Origin: Hemibagrus wyckioides
Taxonomy: Eukaryota; Chordata; Actinopteri; Siluriformes; Bagridae
Reading direction: 5' to 3'
Assembly: GCF_019097595.1 (NCBI RefSeq)
Contig: NC_080734.1
Coordinates: 5,922,892 to 5,986,891, forward strand
Length of the DNA stretch: 64,000 bases
Every line of letters begins with the position of its first letter. The first letter of the stretch is position 1. Positions 1 to 12,149 of the stretch are shown here, piece by piece. The notes under the pieces are model-generated. The model made no database searches. It was given only the letters and a program-made list of their open reading frames with translations, and had not been told where the DNA came from. Both the position numbers and the translations under genes were made by a program.

Positions 1-947
1 AAGGAAAAAAAAAAACCTGTATTTGATGTATGTATTTGATTCCTTTGTATTTCACTCCTCAACACTGGCTGTTTTTATTTATTTATATATTTTTTAATTT
101 TTCCCGACAAATCACTAATCAAAAAGCCAATGTGCAAAAACATCATCTGAGCCAGGAGCTAAAATATTAATGTTCTCGACATTTAACGTTTTGCAGTTAA
201 AATTGGCTGCAGCTCATTTACAATTTGAGGACATAAAGAATTTAAAACACGCATAAATAATAGACGATCATAATCATAAACATCAGTTACGCTGCTCAGG
301 ACTAATCAGAGTCAATAATACCATAGTAATGAATTGAGATATAAAAATAACTCCATTCACCCCGGAAATAAGACGTAACGTCTGATATTGAGTCTTTCGG
401 TCTGTGCGTCACACTCATGAGTCCACTTCCATAGTTGTCTAAGCCAGAGAGTAATATTCTGCATGAACAGCTCTGGTCAAACAATGACTGAGCCTCAGAG
501 CGGGGTGAAGGTGTCATCTTCATCTGGTAATGGCCGGTCCACCACTCCGAGAGATACGAGAGCGGGTCATTATCTTCACACTCCGCTTTCACAGAGCAGG
601 AGGAGAGAACACAATGGGCTGCTGGGAAAAGCAGGTGGGTCTGAAAGTGCACTTGGTATTGATGCGGGATCCTTTCTGCTTACTGAATTCGTTTAAGAGC
701 AGTAAAACACAATTTGTCAATCTCGATCACAATGTTTAACTGAGCTCTCTGTACTGATGGAGCCTCGCACACACACACACACACACAGCTCTTCAAAGCC
801 TCTGATGAATAAAGAGCTCAACAGTATTCAGAGTGCACTTTCTGGGGGTTTATTACCAACCTGGCACCCTTCTTTATTCAGACAGTTTCCTATACTATAG
901 TTAAATAGAAATCTAATGTCTAATGAAATGGACACTAAAAGGTTGTG
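1..947. other. no gene recognised
   Basis: Ordinary A+T-rich intronic sequence with one CA microsatellite at 769-787. Short open frames near 300-740 on both strands have no recognisable motif. The stretches 1451-1783, 3729-4235 and 5327-5812 are likewise empty. Confidence 0.6.
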
Positions 948-1008
948 CACACCTACTCATCACACCCATTCCAGATTTATCCCCCCTTTGCTGTTTATAA
1001 GCGCTAAC
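948..1008 (-). mobile_element. Tc1-like family 2 terminal fragment
   Basis: 'TCATCACACCCATTCCAGAT' and 'CCCCTTTGCTGTTTATAA' match the terminal region of a Tc1-like family also seen at 1228, 6128, 19747 and 31686. The type B SINE fragment at 1009 follows. Confidence 0.5.
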
Positions 1009-1077
1009 ATGATCTTTACTGATCTTCCGGTCAACAACCCATAGCCTTAACCACTTGAGCTACCACCATCCCCATAT
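1009..1077 (-). mobile_element. type B SINE head fragment
   Basis: 'CTTCCGGTCAACAACCC' and 'CCTTAACCACTTGAGCTACC' are the complement of the type B head. The fragment is embedded in a Tc1 family 2 remnant. Confidence 0.55.
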
Positions 1078-1227
1078 GTCATGTACACGACTTATCTTTA
1101 AAATTATATTTATCTTATCTCCAAAAAAATTGCCACTGTAACTGCCAATGTCACTAGAGAGCTCCCCCATCAATAACCCCTCCCTCCCCCCTTATTATTA
1201 TTCTAATAATAAGCATTTCTCTACATT

Positions 1228-1450
1228 CACTATATGCGCAAAAGTTTGTACACACCTGGTCACTACACCTGAAATGCTTTGATGAGATCAGACACTGATG
1301 TTGGGATGGTGAGGAGACTCCAGCTCCAGTTCATCCCAAAGGGAGTTGAGTGGGGTTGAGTCAGAGTCAGGGCTCAGTGAAGGACACTCGAGTTCTTCCA
1401 CTCCAACCTTCATCTCTACACTGGAGCTCAGTGCATCTGAATACTCAACT
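1228..1450 (-). mobile_element. Tc1-like family 2 remnant
   Basis: A terminal inverted repeat-like 'CACTATATGCGCAAAAG' is followed by reverse-oriented transposase C-terminal sequence ('CAGTTCATCCCAAAGGGAG', 'GACACTCGAGTTCTTCCACT', the complement of a GVEELECP-type stretch). Internal parts are deleted and the right end is lost. Confidence 0.6.
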
Positions 1451-1781
1451 CTGATTGGTCAGAAAGTGTGTATTGTTTACGTTCAGCGGCACAGGCTCTG
1501 TAGTACCAGCTGTAACGTGGACAATCAATGCTCTTGTTCTAATACATAATTAGCGTTTCTATAGCAACAGCTCCGGCACACCGGGGACATGTACGGTGGA
1601 AGCTCCACATAATGCGGATTTAATTACGGGCTGTTGTTCAACAGAGTGATTCTTATAATTGTTGATTGTTCATGTTATTTGTAAAGAGATATTTAAACAT
1701 TTATGGAAGGAACTCTCTCTCAGACTCGGTTATGCTTTCTGTTTTCTCTGTTTGGTTGGTGAAAGGATATGCTGTGCTGTT

Positions 1782-1783
<2 letters not shown>

Positions 1784-1818
<35 letters not shown>

Positions 1819-2374
1819 AGAGAAAGAAAGAGAAAGAAAGAGAGAGATAGATGGACAGAAAAAGAGAGAGAGAGGACAGAGAGAGGAGGGGGCTGAAAGG
1901 TAGAAACAGAAAGACAGATCAGGATAGAGAGAGAGAGAGAGAGATCGGGATGGAGGGGGGGTAGACAGACAGAAAGAGAGAGGGAGCAGAGAGACAGAAA
2001 TAGAAAAATAGAGAGTGAAGGGGGGGGCAGATAGACAGAACCAGAAAGAGAGACAGATCAGAATGGAGAGAGGGAGAGGGAGAGAGAGATCGGGATGGGG
2101 GGGTAGATGGACAGAAAGAGAGAGGGAGCAGAGAGACGGAAATAGAAAAAAAGAGACAGAGAGTGAAGGGGGGGCAGATAGACAGAACCGGAAAGAGAGA
2201 CAGATCAGAATGGAGAGAGGGAGAGGGAGAGGGAGAGAGAGAGAGAGATCAGGATGGGGGGGTAGATGGACAGAAAGAGAGAGGGAGCAGAGAGACGGAA
2301 ATAGAAATGGAGACGGAGAGTGATGGGGGGGGCCAGAAAGACAGAATCAGAAAGAGAGAGACAGATCAGAATGG

Positions 2375-2435
<61 letters not shown>

Positions 2436-2930
2436 GAGAGAGAGAGAGAGACAGACAGAAACAGAAACAGAAAAAGAGAGACAGAGACAGAAACAGAAAC
2501 AGAGAGAGAGAGACAGAAACAGAGAGACAGAGAGACAGAAACAGAGAGACAGAAACAGAGAGAGAGAGAGACAGAAACAGAGAGAGAGAGAGACAGAAAC
2601 AGAGAGACAGAAACAGAGAGAGAGACAAAAACAGAGAGACAGAAACAGAGAGAGAGAGAGAGAGACAGAAACAGAGAGACAGAGAGACAGAAACAGAGAG
2701 ACAGAAACAGAGAGAGAGAGAGAGAGACAGAAACAGAGAGACAAACAGAGCGAGAGAGAGAGAGAGAGAGAGACAGAAACAGAAACAGAGAGAGAGACAG
2801 AAACAGAGAGACAGAAACAGAGAGAGAGAGAGAGAGAGAGAGACAGAAACAGAGAGAGAGAGAGAGAGACAGAAACAGAGAGACAGAGAGACAGAAACAG
2901 AGAGAGAGAGAGAGAGAGAGAGACAGAAAC

Positions 2931-2981
<51 letters not shown>

Positions 2982-3358
2982 AACAGAGAGAGAGAGAGAG
3001 AGACAGAAACAGAGAGAGAGAGACAGAAACAGAGAGAGAGAGAGAGAGAGAGACAGAAACAGAGAGACAGAGAGACAGAAACAGAGAGAGAGAGAGAGAG
3101 ACAGAAACAGAAACAGAGAGAGAGAGAGAGAGACAGAAACAGAGAGACAGAGAGACAGAAACAGAGAGAGAGAGAGAGACAGAAACAGAAACAGAGAGAG
3201 AGAGAGAGACAGAAACAGAGAGACAGAGAGACAGAAACAGAGAGAGAGAGAGAGAGACAGAAACAGAAACAGAGAGACACAGAAACAGAAACAGAGAGAG
3301 AGAGAAACAGAGAGAGAGAGAGAGAGAGAGAGACAGAAACAGAGAGACAGAGAGACAG

Positions 3359-3401
<43 letters not shown>

Positions 3402-3438
3402 GAAACAGAGAGAGAGAGAGAGAGAGAGACAGAAACAG

Positions 3439-3485
<47 letters not shown>

Positions 3486-3490
3486 AACAG

Positions 3491-3521
<31 letters not shown>

Positions 3522-3582
3522 CACAGAAACAGAAACAGAGAGAGAGAGAGAGAGAGACAGAAACAGAGAGACAGAGAGACAG

Positions 3583-3655
<73 letters not shown>

Positions 3656-3728
3656 AACAGAGAGACACAGAAACAGAAACAGAGAGAGAGAGAGAGAGAG
3701 AGACAGAAACAGAGAGACAGAGAGAGTT
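1784..3728. repeat. 1.9 kb polypurine tract (GA/GACA/GAAACA)
   Basis: Almost pure purine with regularly placed C: GAGA runs mixed with GACAGAAACAGA units. The first 550 bp (1784-2340) contain about three copies of a longer unit of roughly 155 bp ('GGGGGGGTAGATGGACAG', 'GAGGGAGCAGAGAGAC'). Open frames of several hundred codons on both strands are by-products of the repeat; none is a gene. Confidence 0.95.
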
Positions 3729-4235
3729 AGTGAGGCAGTGATTGTTTATTGCAGCTATTAGAAGGGAGAATATGGAACTCATCTCTCGGATGTTCTGTAA
3801 CATTAAACTGAACTATTATCAGTTGAAACGTTGTTGATTAATTAACGTAACGCTCTTATCATCTGCAAATCACTTTATTCTGAGACCTTTTATTATTTCT
3901 TATTCAACAATACAATCATTTGTTAGAAGATCTGATTGAACTCATTCTTTTTTCTTTTTTTTTTTTAAGTATCATCCTTGGTATTGCGTCGGTGCCATCT
4001 CTAATTATTACATTATTAATCATTATCATTTAATACACACTTCCCTCTGCGTGGAGACAGCATCTTAATCAGAGACGTGGCTTAGTGTCTGTCTGTTTAC
4101 TTACTCGCTTTATAATTTCTGGAAAGATCTCTATATGTACAGAGTTATCTTTTTATCGTAAGAAATAAAATCTGTAGAATGTTTTGATGCTCCGTTAGGA
4201 AACGTGTGATGAAACTGACAGGACAAGTAAAAAAA

Positions 4236-4245
4236 TGATGAGAGA

Positions 4246-4283
<38 letters not shown>

Positions 4284-4329
4284 AGTGGGGAGGCAGAGAG
4301 AGAGAGTCAGAAAGAGAGAGAAAGAGGGG

Positions 4330-4399
<70 letters not shown>

Positions 4400-4458
4400 A
4401 AAGGAGACAGAGAGAGAGAGAGGGGTGGGGAGGCAGAGAGAGAGTCAGAAAGAGATAG

Positions 4459-4528
<70 letters not shown>

Positions 4529-4571
4529 GGGGAGGCAGAGAGAGAGAGTCAGAAAGAGAGAGAAAGAGGGG

Positions 4572-4621
<50 letters not shown>

Positions 4622-4672
4622 AAAGGAGACAGAGAGAGAGAGGGGTGGGGAGGCAGAGAGAGAGTCAGAAAG

Positions 4673-4730
<58 letters not shown>

Positions 4731-4791
4731 GGAGAGAGAGAGAGGGGTGGGGAGGCAGAGAGAGAGAGTCAGAAAGAGAGAGAAAGAGGGG

Positions 4792-4876
<85 letters not shown>

Positions 4877-4926
4877 GGAGACAGAGAGAGAGAGAGGGGT
4901 GGGGAGGCAGAGAGAGAGTCAGAAAG

Positions 4927-4997
<71 letters not shown>

Positions 4998-5039
4998 TGG
5001 GGAGGCAGAGAGAGAGAGTCAGAAAGAGAGAAAGAGGGG

Positions 5040-5108
<69 letters not shown>

Positions 5109-5158
5109 GAAGACAGAGAGCGAGAGAGGGGTGGGGAGGCAGAGAGAGAGTCAGAAAG

Positions 5159-5209
<51 letters not shown>

Positions 5210-5275
5210 AAAGGAGACAGAGAGAGAGAGGGGTGGGGAGGCAGAGAGAGAGAGTCAGAAAGAGAGAAAGAGGGG

Positions 5276-5326
<51 letters not shown>
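4236..5326. repeat. higher-order GATA array with GA/G-rich spacers
   Basis: Nine GATA blocks are separated by spacers containing GGGGTGGGGAGGCAG (first copy GGGAGTGGGG). Spacers alternate strictly between type A, ending in 'GAAAGAGGGGG' (about 4281, 4524, 4743, 4994, 5232), and type B, ending in 'CAGAAAGAGATAG' (about 4422, 4642, 4897, 5128). The true unit is thus an A-B dimer of about 220-250 bp, present 4.5 times. Confidence 0.95.
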
Positions 5327-5812
5327 CTGGTCAGTGGGTTTGTTGTGTTGTTCCTCTGCAGTGCCTGAGAGCTGATGTTTAACTCTAATAAAGAGAGAGA
5401 AGTGTGCAGATGTAAAACATTGTGGTGTTGAGAATTATTCTTGTATTGATCCGGTTGCTTTTGTCTAACTGCAGCTCTGGAGATCTCAATTGAAATGAGT
5501 TGACAAACTACTTTAGCTCTGTGCTCAATCTTGAAGAGGAGCACAAACTTTGGCAGGCGGGCTGACTTGTGACCTAACAGAACTCGGACGTGACGAATCC
5601 GCTAATGCCCCTCGGCAGTGGAGGTGTAATCACGTCCTCCGATCTCAGAGCCATTATAGCTGGGCTCCTATCGGTCGATACTTCACGAGAACGATAATAG
5701 CAGGAGTTGGCTGAAGGACAGTGAAAGAGTGATGCGTGCGGCAGCATGGGAAACCTGTTCAGATTTTCTGTTTCAGAGAATTGTATAAATGTATAGAAAA
5801 AAGCCTAACCAA

Positions 5813-6069
5813 CACACTAATCAGGCATAACATTATGACCACTGAGAGGTGCCGTGAATAACACTGATCATCATGGCACCTGTTAGTGGGTGGGATATAT
5901 TAGAGGCAGCAAGTGAACATTGTGTCCTCAAAGTTAATGTGTTAGAAGCAGGAAAAATGGACACGCGTAAGGATTTCAGAGATTTTGTCCATAAGGGCCA
6001 AATTGTGATGGCTAGACCACTGGATCAGAACATCTCCAAAACTGGAGCTCTTGTGGGGTGTTCCCGGTA
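5813..6069 (+). mobile_element. Tc1-like family 1 5' fragment
   Basis: It begins with the terminal repeat 'AATCAGGCATAACATTATG' and includes 'CACCTGTTAGTGGGTGGGAT' and the start of a transposase helix-turn-helix domain (about 5957-6069; [22 protein letters not shown]). It breaks off at 'GGTGTTCCCGG'. Same family as 39176 and 41134. Confidence 0.75.
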
Positions 6070-6127
6070 AGAAATTTCTTGAAGGACTTCTCTTCAATTC
6101 CTAAAAGCCTACATTTACAATAGAATC

Positions 6128-6500
6128 TAGACTAAATGACTAAAAGTATGTGCACCCCCTGACCATATGTATTATATTAGACCCTGGAACTGTCTTAAAC
6201 ACCTTCACTGGAACTATCAAGCCCAGACCTGTTCCAGCATGACAATGCCTCCATGCACAAAGCACAGAGCTCCATGAGGACATGATGGTTGAGGTTGGAG
6301 TGGAAGAACTCGAGAATTGTCCTGCACGGAGCCCTGACTCTGACTCAACCCCACTGACAAACCTTTGGGATGAACTGGAACTGGAGTCTCCTCACCATCC
6401 TCAACATCAGTGTCTGATCTCTGAAGCTCTTGTAGCACAAATCCACAAAGCCAAGCTAGTGAAATGGTGTAATGGTCAGGTGTGTATAAACTTTTCATAT
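6128..6500 (+). mobile_element. Tc1-like family 2 remnant, internally deleted
   Basis: The left end is 'GACTAAAAGTATGTGCACC' and the right end 'ATGGTCAGGTGTGTATAAAC'. Between them is the C-terminal catalytic region of a Tc1 transposase: the nucleotides encode a QHDNA-type motif near 6240 and a SPDSDSTPLTNLWDELE stretch near 6330-6380, broken by stops and frameshifts. The N-terminal half is absent. Confidence 0.7.
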
Positions 6501-7289
6501 ATTGAATTGTACAAAAAAAACGTCAGTGAGTGCTTAAGAATAAACGGAAGTCTTCAGATCTTGAACACCAACTTCAGTTTATGTAACAGAACATTCAGAC
6601 CAGCTGTATATTTGAAAAATCACTGACAGGACAGAAATAGAGTTAGGGCATGAGCAGGTGCGCAGGACCCTATGATCCATCAGGCGTGTGAATATGCATT
6701 AAGCAAGAAAGAAACCAGACTTTAACGAGCTTCACGGCGAGCGCTAATTACAGTAATTATTTTCACTAAACTGTAAGGTGCACCTTTATCCATAAAGTAA
6801 TTAGCAGCGGTTGGAAACGTATGCACGGAAACTCTGATTTTGAATAAAAGTGTGAGGGAAAACTCTATGCTCCCGTTAAACATGATAATCTACTTACAGA
6901 AATGTCCTTCTGAGCCTTTTGCACTCGCTACCGATGAGGTTTTTTAAAGGCAGTGTGTCGTGCTTGGGAGAGATGATGTGTTCCCGAGATCTAGGAAGCG
7001 TCTCTTAATGTTACATGAAAGCATTTGCATGTCCCTCGTTACAAGGACGACTGGCTATTACTTCGCAGCTTCATTATGTTAATGAATGTTTCATACAGGT
7101 CACGCTGATGTGCAACATTCATTTCCTGTTCTTAGTAATGGCTAATCGGTGGCAGAAGAATAGCAAGCGTGCTTACGCGACATAATGTTTGCATCTGTTT
7201 TCCCTGATAGACAGCTAACAAACAACATGAGTGAAAAGTGACATACATTTCTGAATATTTATAGTATAAGTCCATCTTTTTTCAGCTTT
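6501..7289. other. no gene recognised
   Basis: Unique-looking A+T-rich sequence between two Tc1 remnants. The stretches 8146-8897 and 9431-10030 are similar; I see nothing functional in them. Confidence 0.6.
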
Positions 7290-8145
7290 AAGGTCAGCGT
7301 GCCCTCGAGCTGGCACGGACTCAACTATTTTGTGTAAAACCTGATGGTCCATGTAAGATCAAATCCATCAGAGTGTCATTTGGACACCGTGGAAGAGATA
7401 AGACTCGAGGAGAATATGGTTTTGTAATTAAGGTCAGGACTCTGACTTGGCCATTCCCAAACTTCTGCTTTAACCATTCGTTAGCAGGACGACCTGACCC
7501 ACATTTCTGACTCTTAGGATTCAGTACACAGTCAGATGTCCTGAATTTTTTATTCCATCAAGCCGTCCTGGCCGAAAACAGGCCCGAACCTTGATTCTAC
7601 CACCACCATGTTTCACAGAGGTCATAAAATACTTATCTTGGAATGCAGTGTTTTCCTTTCTCCAAATATAAAGGTTCCTTTTAAAACAAAAAGTTCTATT
7701 TCGGTCTCTAAACATATTTCCAATAGCCTTCTGGCTTGTTCGCATCAACTACAGACGGAAAGCAATGTTCTTTTTGGAGAGTAGTGGCTTTCTCTTTCTA
7801 ACCCTGCCATGCACCCTATCGTTGTTCAGTGTTTTCCTGATGGAGGTCTCATGAACATTAACCCTAGCCAATATGAGAGACAGACTTTAAGTTGCTTAGA
7901 AGTCACTCTGGGTTCCATCCTAAACAAAACAATGTGCTCACTCATTTCTGATAGTCATCTCACTGACTGAAACCTTCCTAATCCTAGACGTTCCAATACT
8001 TTTGCCACACACAGGTATATAATATTACACAGTTTTCATCAATAAATATATGATTTCTCTTTGTATGTTTTGGGTCATATTCATGCAGACAATGTAAAGA
8101 AAATTCTAAAGGGTTCACAAACTTCCTGTATTTTGGTAAATTTGT
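7290..8145 (-). mobile_element. Tc1-like family 3 element, decayed
   Basis: Reverse-oriented Tc1 transposase DNA runs through the block. The complement at 7540-7610 encodes a KHGGG..K.RACF-type motif, normally KHGGGSIMVWGCF, with GRLDGI after it. 'GCCTTCTGGCTTGTTCGC', 'CAGTGTTTTCCTGATGG' and 'AGTTGCTTAGAAGTCACTC' mark earlier transposase segments. The right terminal repeat-like sequence is near 8110-8140 ('AAAGGGTTCACAAACTTCC'). The left end is lost and several blocks are deleted, so no intact frame remains. Confidence 0.75.
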
Positions 8146-8897
8146 TGAAAATTGATTCTCAGTTTTAAAGGAAAGAAAAAGTCCCTGATTTTCACAGCCT
8201 TTTAGAAGCCACTAAAACACAAAGGGAATCATTTATCATGCTAAACAGTTCTTGTAGCTCTGCTACTTCCAGTCACCAGATATAGATTTTCTCTCACCAT
8301 TCAGATCAGTTAAACTGAGCATCTTCAGCAAATTCTGCTCCTGAACAAGAAACTGGTTCTAATCCATTTGTTTCCTGGTCCAAAGAGTAAAAACTTGCAT
8401 TATTTTGTCCACAGCTCCATGTTCAACTTCATGTATTTGAATCTTTAACTTTAAATCTAGACCTTGGCATGTTCACAGGAAGGGTATGACCATGTAACCC
8501 AAAGAACAACTAGCATATATCCCATTATTCTCCTAAACCATGCTGAAACTATAGAGTAAATTTAATGTGTGAATACACATGAGCTAGTTTAATCTGCAAT
8601 CGACTACAAGAACCTCCTACTTCCTCCTCATCAACCCAGGAACAATAAACTAAGGAGCATTCCTTTTTACTTTCTATCTATTCCTTTTAGGAGCATTTCT
8701 ATGTATAAAAGTATTTGCTCTAGACACGGGGTGTCTAATCTTATCTGTAAAGGGTTTTCATTTGAATCAAGCAGGAGCCTCACCTGATTCCACCTGTTTA
8801 ATCAATTCCTCTTGGCTTTCAATAATTGTGGCTTCTGCTTAGTTGGAATGAAAAGCTTCATCCACAGTGGCCCTTTCCCGATAAGATTGGACACCCA

Positions 8898-9090
8898 TTT
8901 ACATTTACATATACATTCTGGCATTATCCATAGCGACTTACAATTTTTATCTCATTTCAAACAACTGAAAAATTGAGGGTTAAGGGCCTTGCTCAGAGAC
9001 CTAGCAATGGCAGCTCGGTGGACATGGGATTCAATCTCACAACCTTCTAATCAGTAGTCAAACACCTTCATCACTAAACCACCACACCCC
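8898..9090 (-). mobile_element. L2-tailed tRNA-derived SINE (type A), reverse
   Basis: On the minus strand the 3' tail is the fish L2-type end (complement of 'TTACATTTACAT...CTGGCATTATCC'). The body carries the complement of 'AAGGGCCTTGCTCAGAGACC' and the head the complement of 'ATCAGTAGTCAAACACC'. This is the common 'AAGTCGCTCTGGATAAGGGC' SINE class. It faces a second copy 194 bp to its right. Confidence 0.75.
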
Positions 9091-9283
9091 TGTTTTAGAC
9101 CAACCAACATTGAGAAATATTCTCACACTATGACCATACAGCTGGCTGTTTTGAGGAGATAAATATTAATCACTCAGTGCACTTAGCTGACTAGCCTGTT
9201 AACAACGGAGGAACATGAAGGCTTTGATGAATTTTTCCCGCACTTTGTAGCCCAAGGCATATGTGAGCTCATGTAAGGGATTG

Positions 9284-9430
9284 TGGAAGGTTGTGAGATC
9301 GAAATCCCAGGTTCACCAAGCTGCCACTGCTGGGCCCCTGAGCAAGGCCCCTAACCCTCAATTGCTTAGCTGTATAAAATGTAAGTCTCTCTGGATAAGG
9401 TAGACTGCCAAATGCCAGAAATGTAATATA
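9284..9430 (+). mobile_element. L2-tailed SINE (type A), 5'-truncated
   Basis: It contains 'CCCAGGTTCACCAAGCTGCC', 'GGGCCCCTGAGCAAGGCCCC' and the tail 'CTCTCTGGATAAGG...CCAAATGCCAGAAATGTAA'. The tRNA-like A box is missing. It is inverted relative to the copy at 8898-9090. Confidence 0.75.
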
Positions 9431-10089
9431 TGATGAAGAGGGCTGAAAGCTGAAAGTTACACAGCCTGGTGATGGAGCAGGAGCAGCAGTTTGAAATAAT
9501 GTGTATAGCTGGATTCACCGGTCTGTGAAAAAGCACACATTAGCCTTGAGAAATGAATTTTGACTTTGAGTCGGTAGCTGCTGTATGATTTTATAATCTA
9601 TTTCATGATGATATTAGTTATTTGGAAGAAATACGTATATAATGACTTTGTGCAGTAATTGTATTTTATCAGTGTTTCCACACACCTGCACATTCCTAAT
9701 TAAGAAATTATGCCCATTATACACGAGTGCACGCTAAATAAGCCAACTAGTAAAAGTCGTTTGAGTTTCAAGCAATGGAACATTTAGTTTTTGCAAAAAG
9801 AAATAATGGTTTAAGATTTATTTCTTTTTCTGCTTCTGCTGGGCAATTGCAGGCTCCTGATTTGTCCAAGCGTGATAAACCATCACCATGGTGATCAACA
9901 TGAAATCAAGCCTAGTCTAATCAAGTGTCTGCATCTCCTTATGCTGCTGGAAGACATGTTCTCTAGGCAGACGACAAGAACACGGGATAGACGAATCCTT
10001 TACAACAACAGGTTGAGACACATACATACAGAGACAGACAGAGAGAGAGAGAGAAAGAGAGAGAGACTTTTCATTTTTTTGATGGTCAT

Positions 10090-10376
10090 TTATTTGAACT
10101 ATTCTTTTGCACAGAGTCGGTCTACATGTTGTTTGTCTGCACTGTCTTGTCTTGTCATCCTGTGCACTTCTGTTGTATGTCTAGTTTTTACTAAAGATTG
10201 CACCTTAAGTATGGTTTAGTTTTTATCTCTATGTTTAGCTCTATGTTTGTCTGCGTCACTGTACTTTATGTGTAGCACCTCTGGTCTAGGAGGAACGTTG
10301 TTTCACTTCACTGTGTACTGCATCAGCAATATATGGTTGAAGTGACAATAAAGCTTCTTTGACTTTTGACTTTTTT
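10090..10376 (+). mobile_element. LINE 3' UTR fragment
   Basis: The end reads 'GTTTCACTTCACTGTGTACTG', 'TTGAAGTGACAATAAAGC' and a TTGAC-like repeat, the usual 3' terminus of a teleost non-LTR retrotransposon. No reverse transcriptase coding sequence remains. The clade is uncertain. Confidence 0.5.
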
Positions 10377-10483
10377 TCATGTCTTTACATTAGCAGCATT
10401 TTACATAATTACTCATAAAAAAAGTAATTGAATAGACAGATGAATAAATAAGGATAGAATATAGAATATAAATAAATATAGAA

Positions 10484-10769
10484 AGAGAGGGGGGGAGGAG
10501 AGAAAGAGGAGAGAGACACAGAGAGGGAGAGAGAAATGAGACAGAGAAAGAGAAGAGAGAGGGGGGGAGAAAGAGAAGAGAGAGGGGGGGAGAAAGAGAA
10601 GAGAAAGAGAGAGAGAGAGAAGAGAGAGACATGGAGAGAGAGAGATACAGCGAGGAGAGAGAGACATGGACAGAGAGAAAGATACAGTGAGGAGAGAGAC
10701 ACGGACAGAGAGAGAGGGGGGGGATAAGAGGTAGAGAGAGAGAGGAGAGAAAGAGAAGAGAGAGACATG

Positions 10770-10803
<34 letters not shown>

Positions 10804-11031
10804 CGAGAGAGAGACATGGACAGAGAGAGAGAGCGAGAGAGAGAGAGAGAGAGAGAGATACAGTGAGGAGAGAGAGACACGGACAGAGAGAGAGGGGGGG
10901 ATAAGAGGTAGAGAGAGAGAGAGAGAGACATGGACAGAGAGAGAGAGCGAGATACAGTGAGGAGAGAGAGACACGGACAGAGGGGGGGGGTAAGAGGTAG
11001 AGAGAGAGAGGGAGAAAGAGAGAGAGAGAGT

Positions 11032-11079
<48 letters not shown>
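10484..11079. repeat. polypurine tract with GACATGGACAGAGAG units
   Basis: A third GA-rich block on the plus strand with imperfect longer units ('GAGACACGGACAGAGAGAG', 'GGGGATAAGAGGTAGAGAG', 'GATACAGTGAGGAGAG'). A shorter GA run precedes it at 10030-10067. Confidence 0.95.
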
Positions 11080-11082
<3 letters not shown>

Positions 11083-12149
11083 CCGGGAGGGGATGGAATC
11101 GTGAAAGAAATCTACACATAAATATAGAGTTGAGATGTGTGTCAGTGGGTGGGAAAAGGCATTTACAAGCTGATGAAGCTGTCAGAAGAGCGAACGCACG
11201 CTATGCCAGATGGAGTCAGCTTCTGGCATCATTTTCAATCAGGGGAAACTGCGAAAGAAGGCGCGTTGCATAATTACACCGAGATAAACTGCTCTCCCCA
11301 TCAGCATCCTCAACTCACAGGTCTCGCAGCAGGGCTCTTTGCTATCATTGCTCGCTTGCTGTGAGCATGCAGCATTTTTACAAAACTCGCTGCCAGGTAG
11401 CGTCCCGTCACCCTACCTTCGCTCGAGGTGGTGCGGGCCTCGGGAGTACGAGCAAATCTGTTGTTACATGTGCGTTCTTATCATTACAGAGCGTGACTGA
11501 ATGTCTCAGCGGTGCGGCTAGGACCGGAATCGGTCAGGATGCTAGTCGAAGCAGATGCACCGATTAATCACGGAGATCTCGAGTGCTACACGAGGCAAGG
11601 ACAAGGCACTGTTTAGGAATGAAGATGCTAATCTGGCGTGCATATTTTTAATCACATTACCACTTTAGAGTGGAGATCGTCTCTGACAAAAACTCCCGAT
11701 GATGAGCGCCATCGTGAAAACCTCTCTCTCTGAGATTTCATCATTCCGAACACAGAAAGGTTGTAATCTTCATTTTCCAGCGTGCCTGAGAGAATTACAA
11801 AGAGGGCTGTTTGATTACGGAGAAATAAATCGGACTGAAAAGCTCAGAAGGCTACATGAATTGTGTATTGTATTTGTGCCAAAGAGAGCGATGCGGATCT
11901 GCACTGCACTGTGTTTATAACAGAAGTGTACCCTAATGCCACTGTCTGTATCTGGAACTGTTCACCACTACATATATGAAGTATCTGGGTCCAGGATTTA
12001 ACCCTTACACCAGTCTTATAGACATTTTCAATCAGTATAAAGAAATGAACGATGTATAGGCTATGACTCTGTTGGAGAACCTTACACAGAGTTTTACTGG
12101 TTCAAATCTGAGCTGCTTTTTAGATGAACAAACACTCAGAGCATCCCAA
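11080..12149. other. unique sequence, no gene recognised
   Basis: 11137-11570 is GC-richer than its neighbourhood and free of repeats. It holds several short unrelated open frames. It could be a conserved noncoding element. The stretch 12421-13042 is plain A+T-rich sequence. Confidence 0.5.

Noticed and set aside
2163..3803. Open frames of more than 500 codons on both strands
   Set aside because: Pure products of the GA/GACA repeat (Arg-Glu or Ser-Leu runs), open in several frames at once; not genes.
4549..5544. 331-codon frame on the minus strand rich in IYLS
   Set aside because: Translation of the GATA array running into unique sequence; no conserved domain and no splice context.
6282..6626. 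114-codon plus-strand frame
   Set aside because: Starts in the Tc1 family 2 remnant and runs past its end; a pseudogene fragment, not a host gene.
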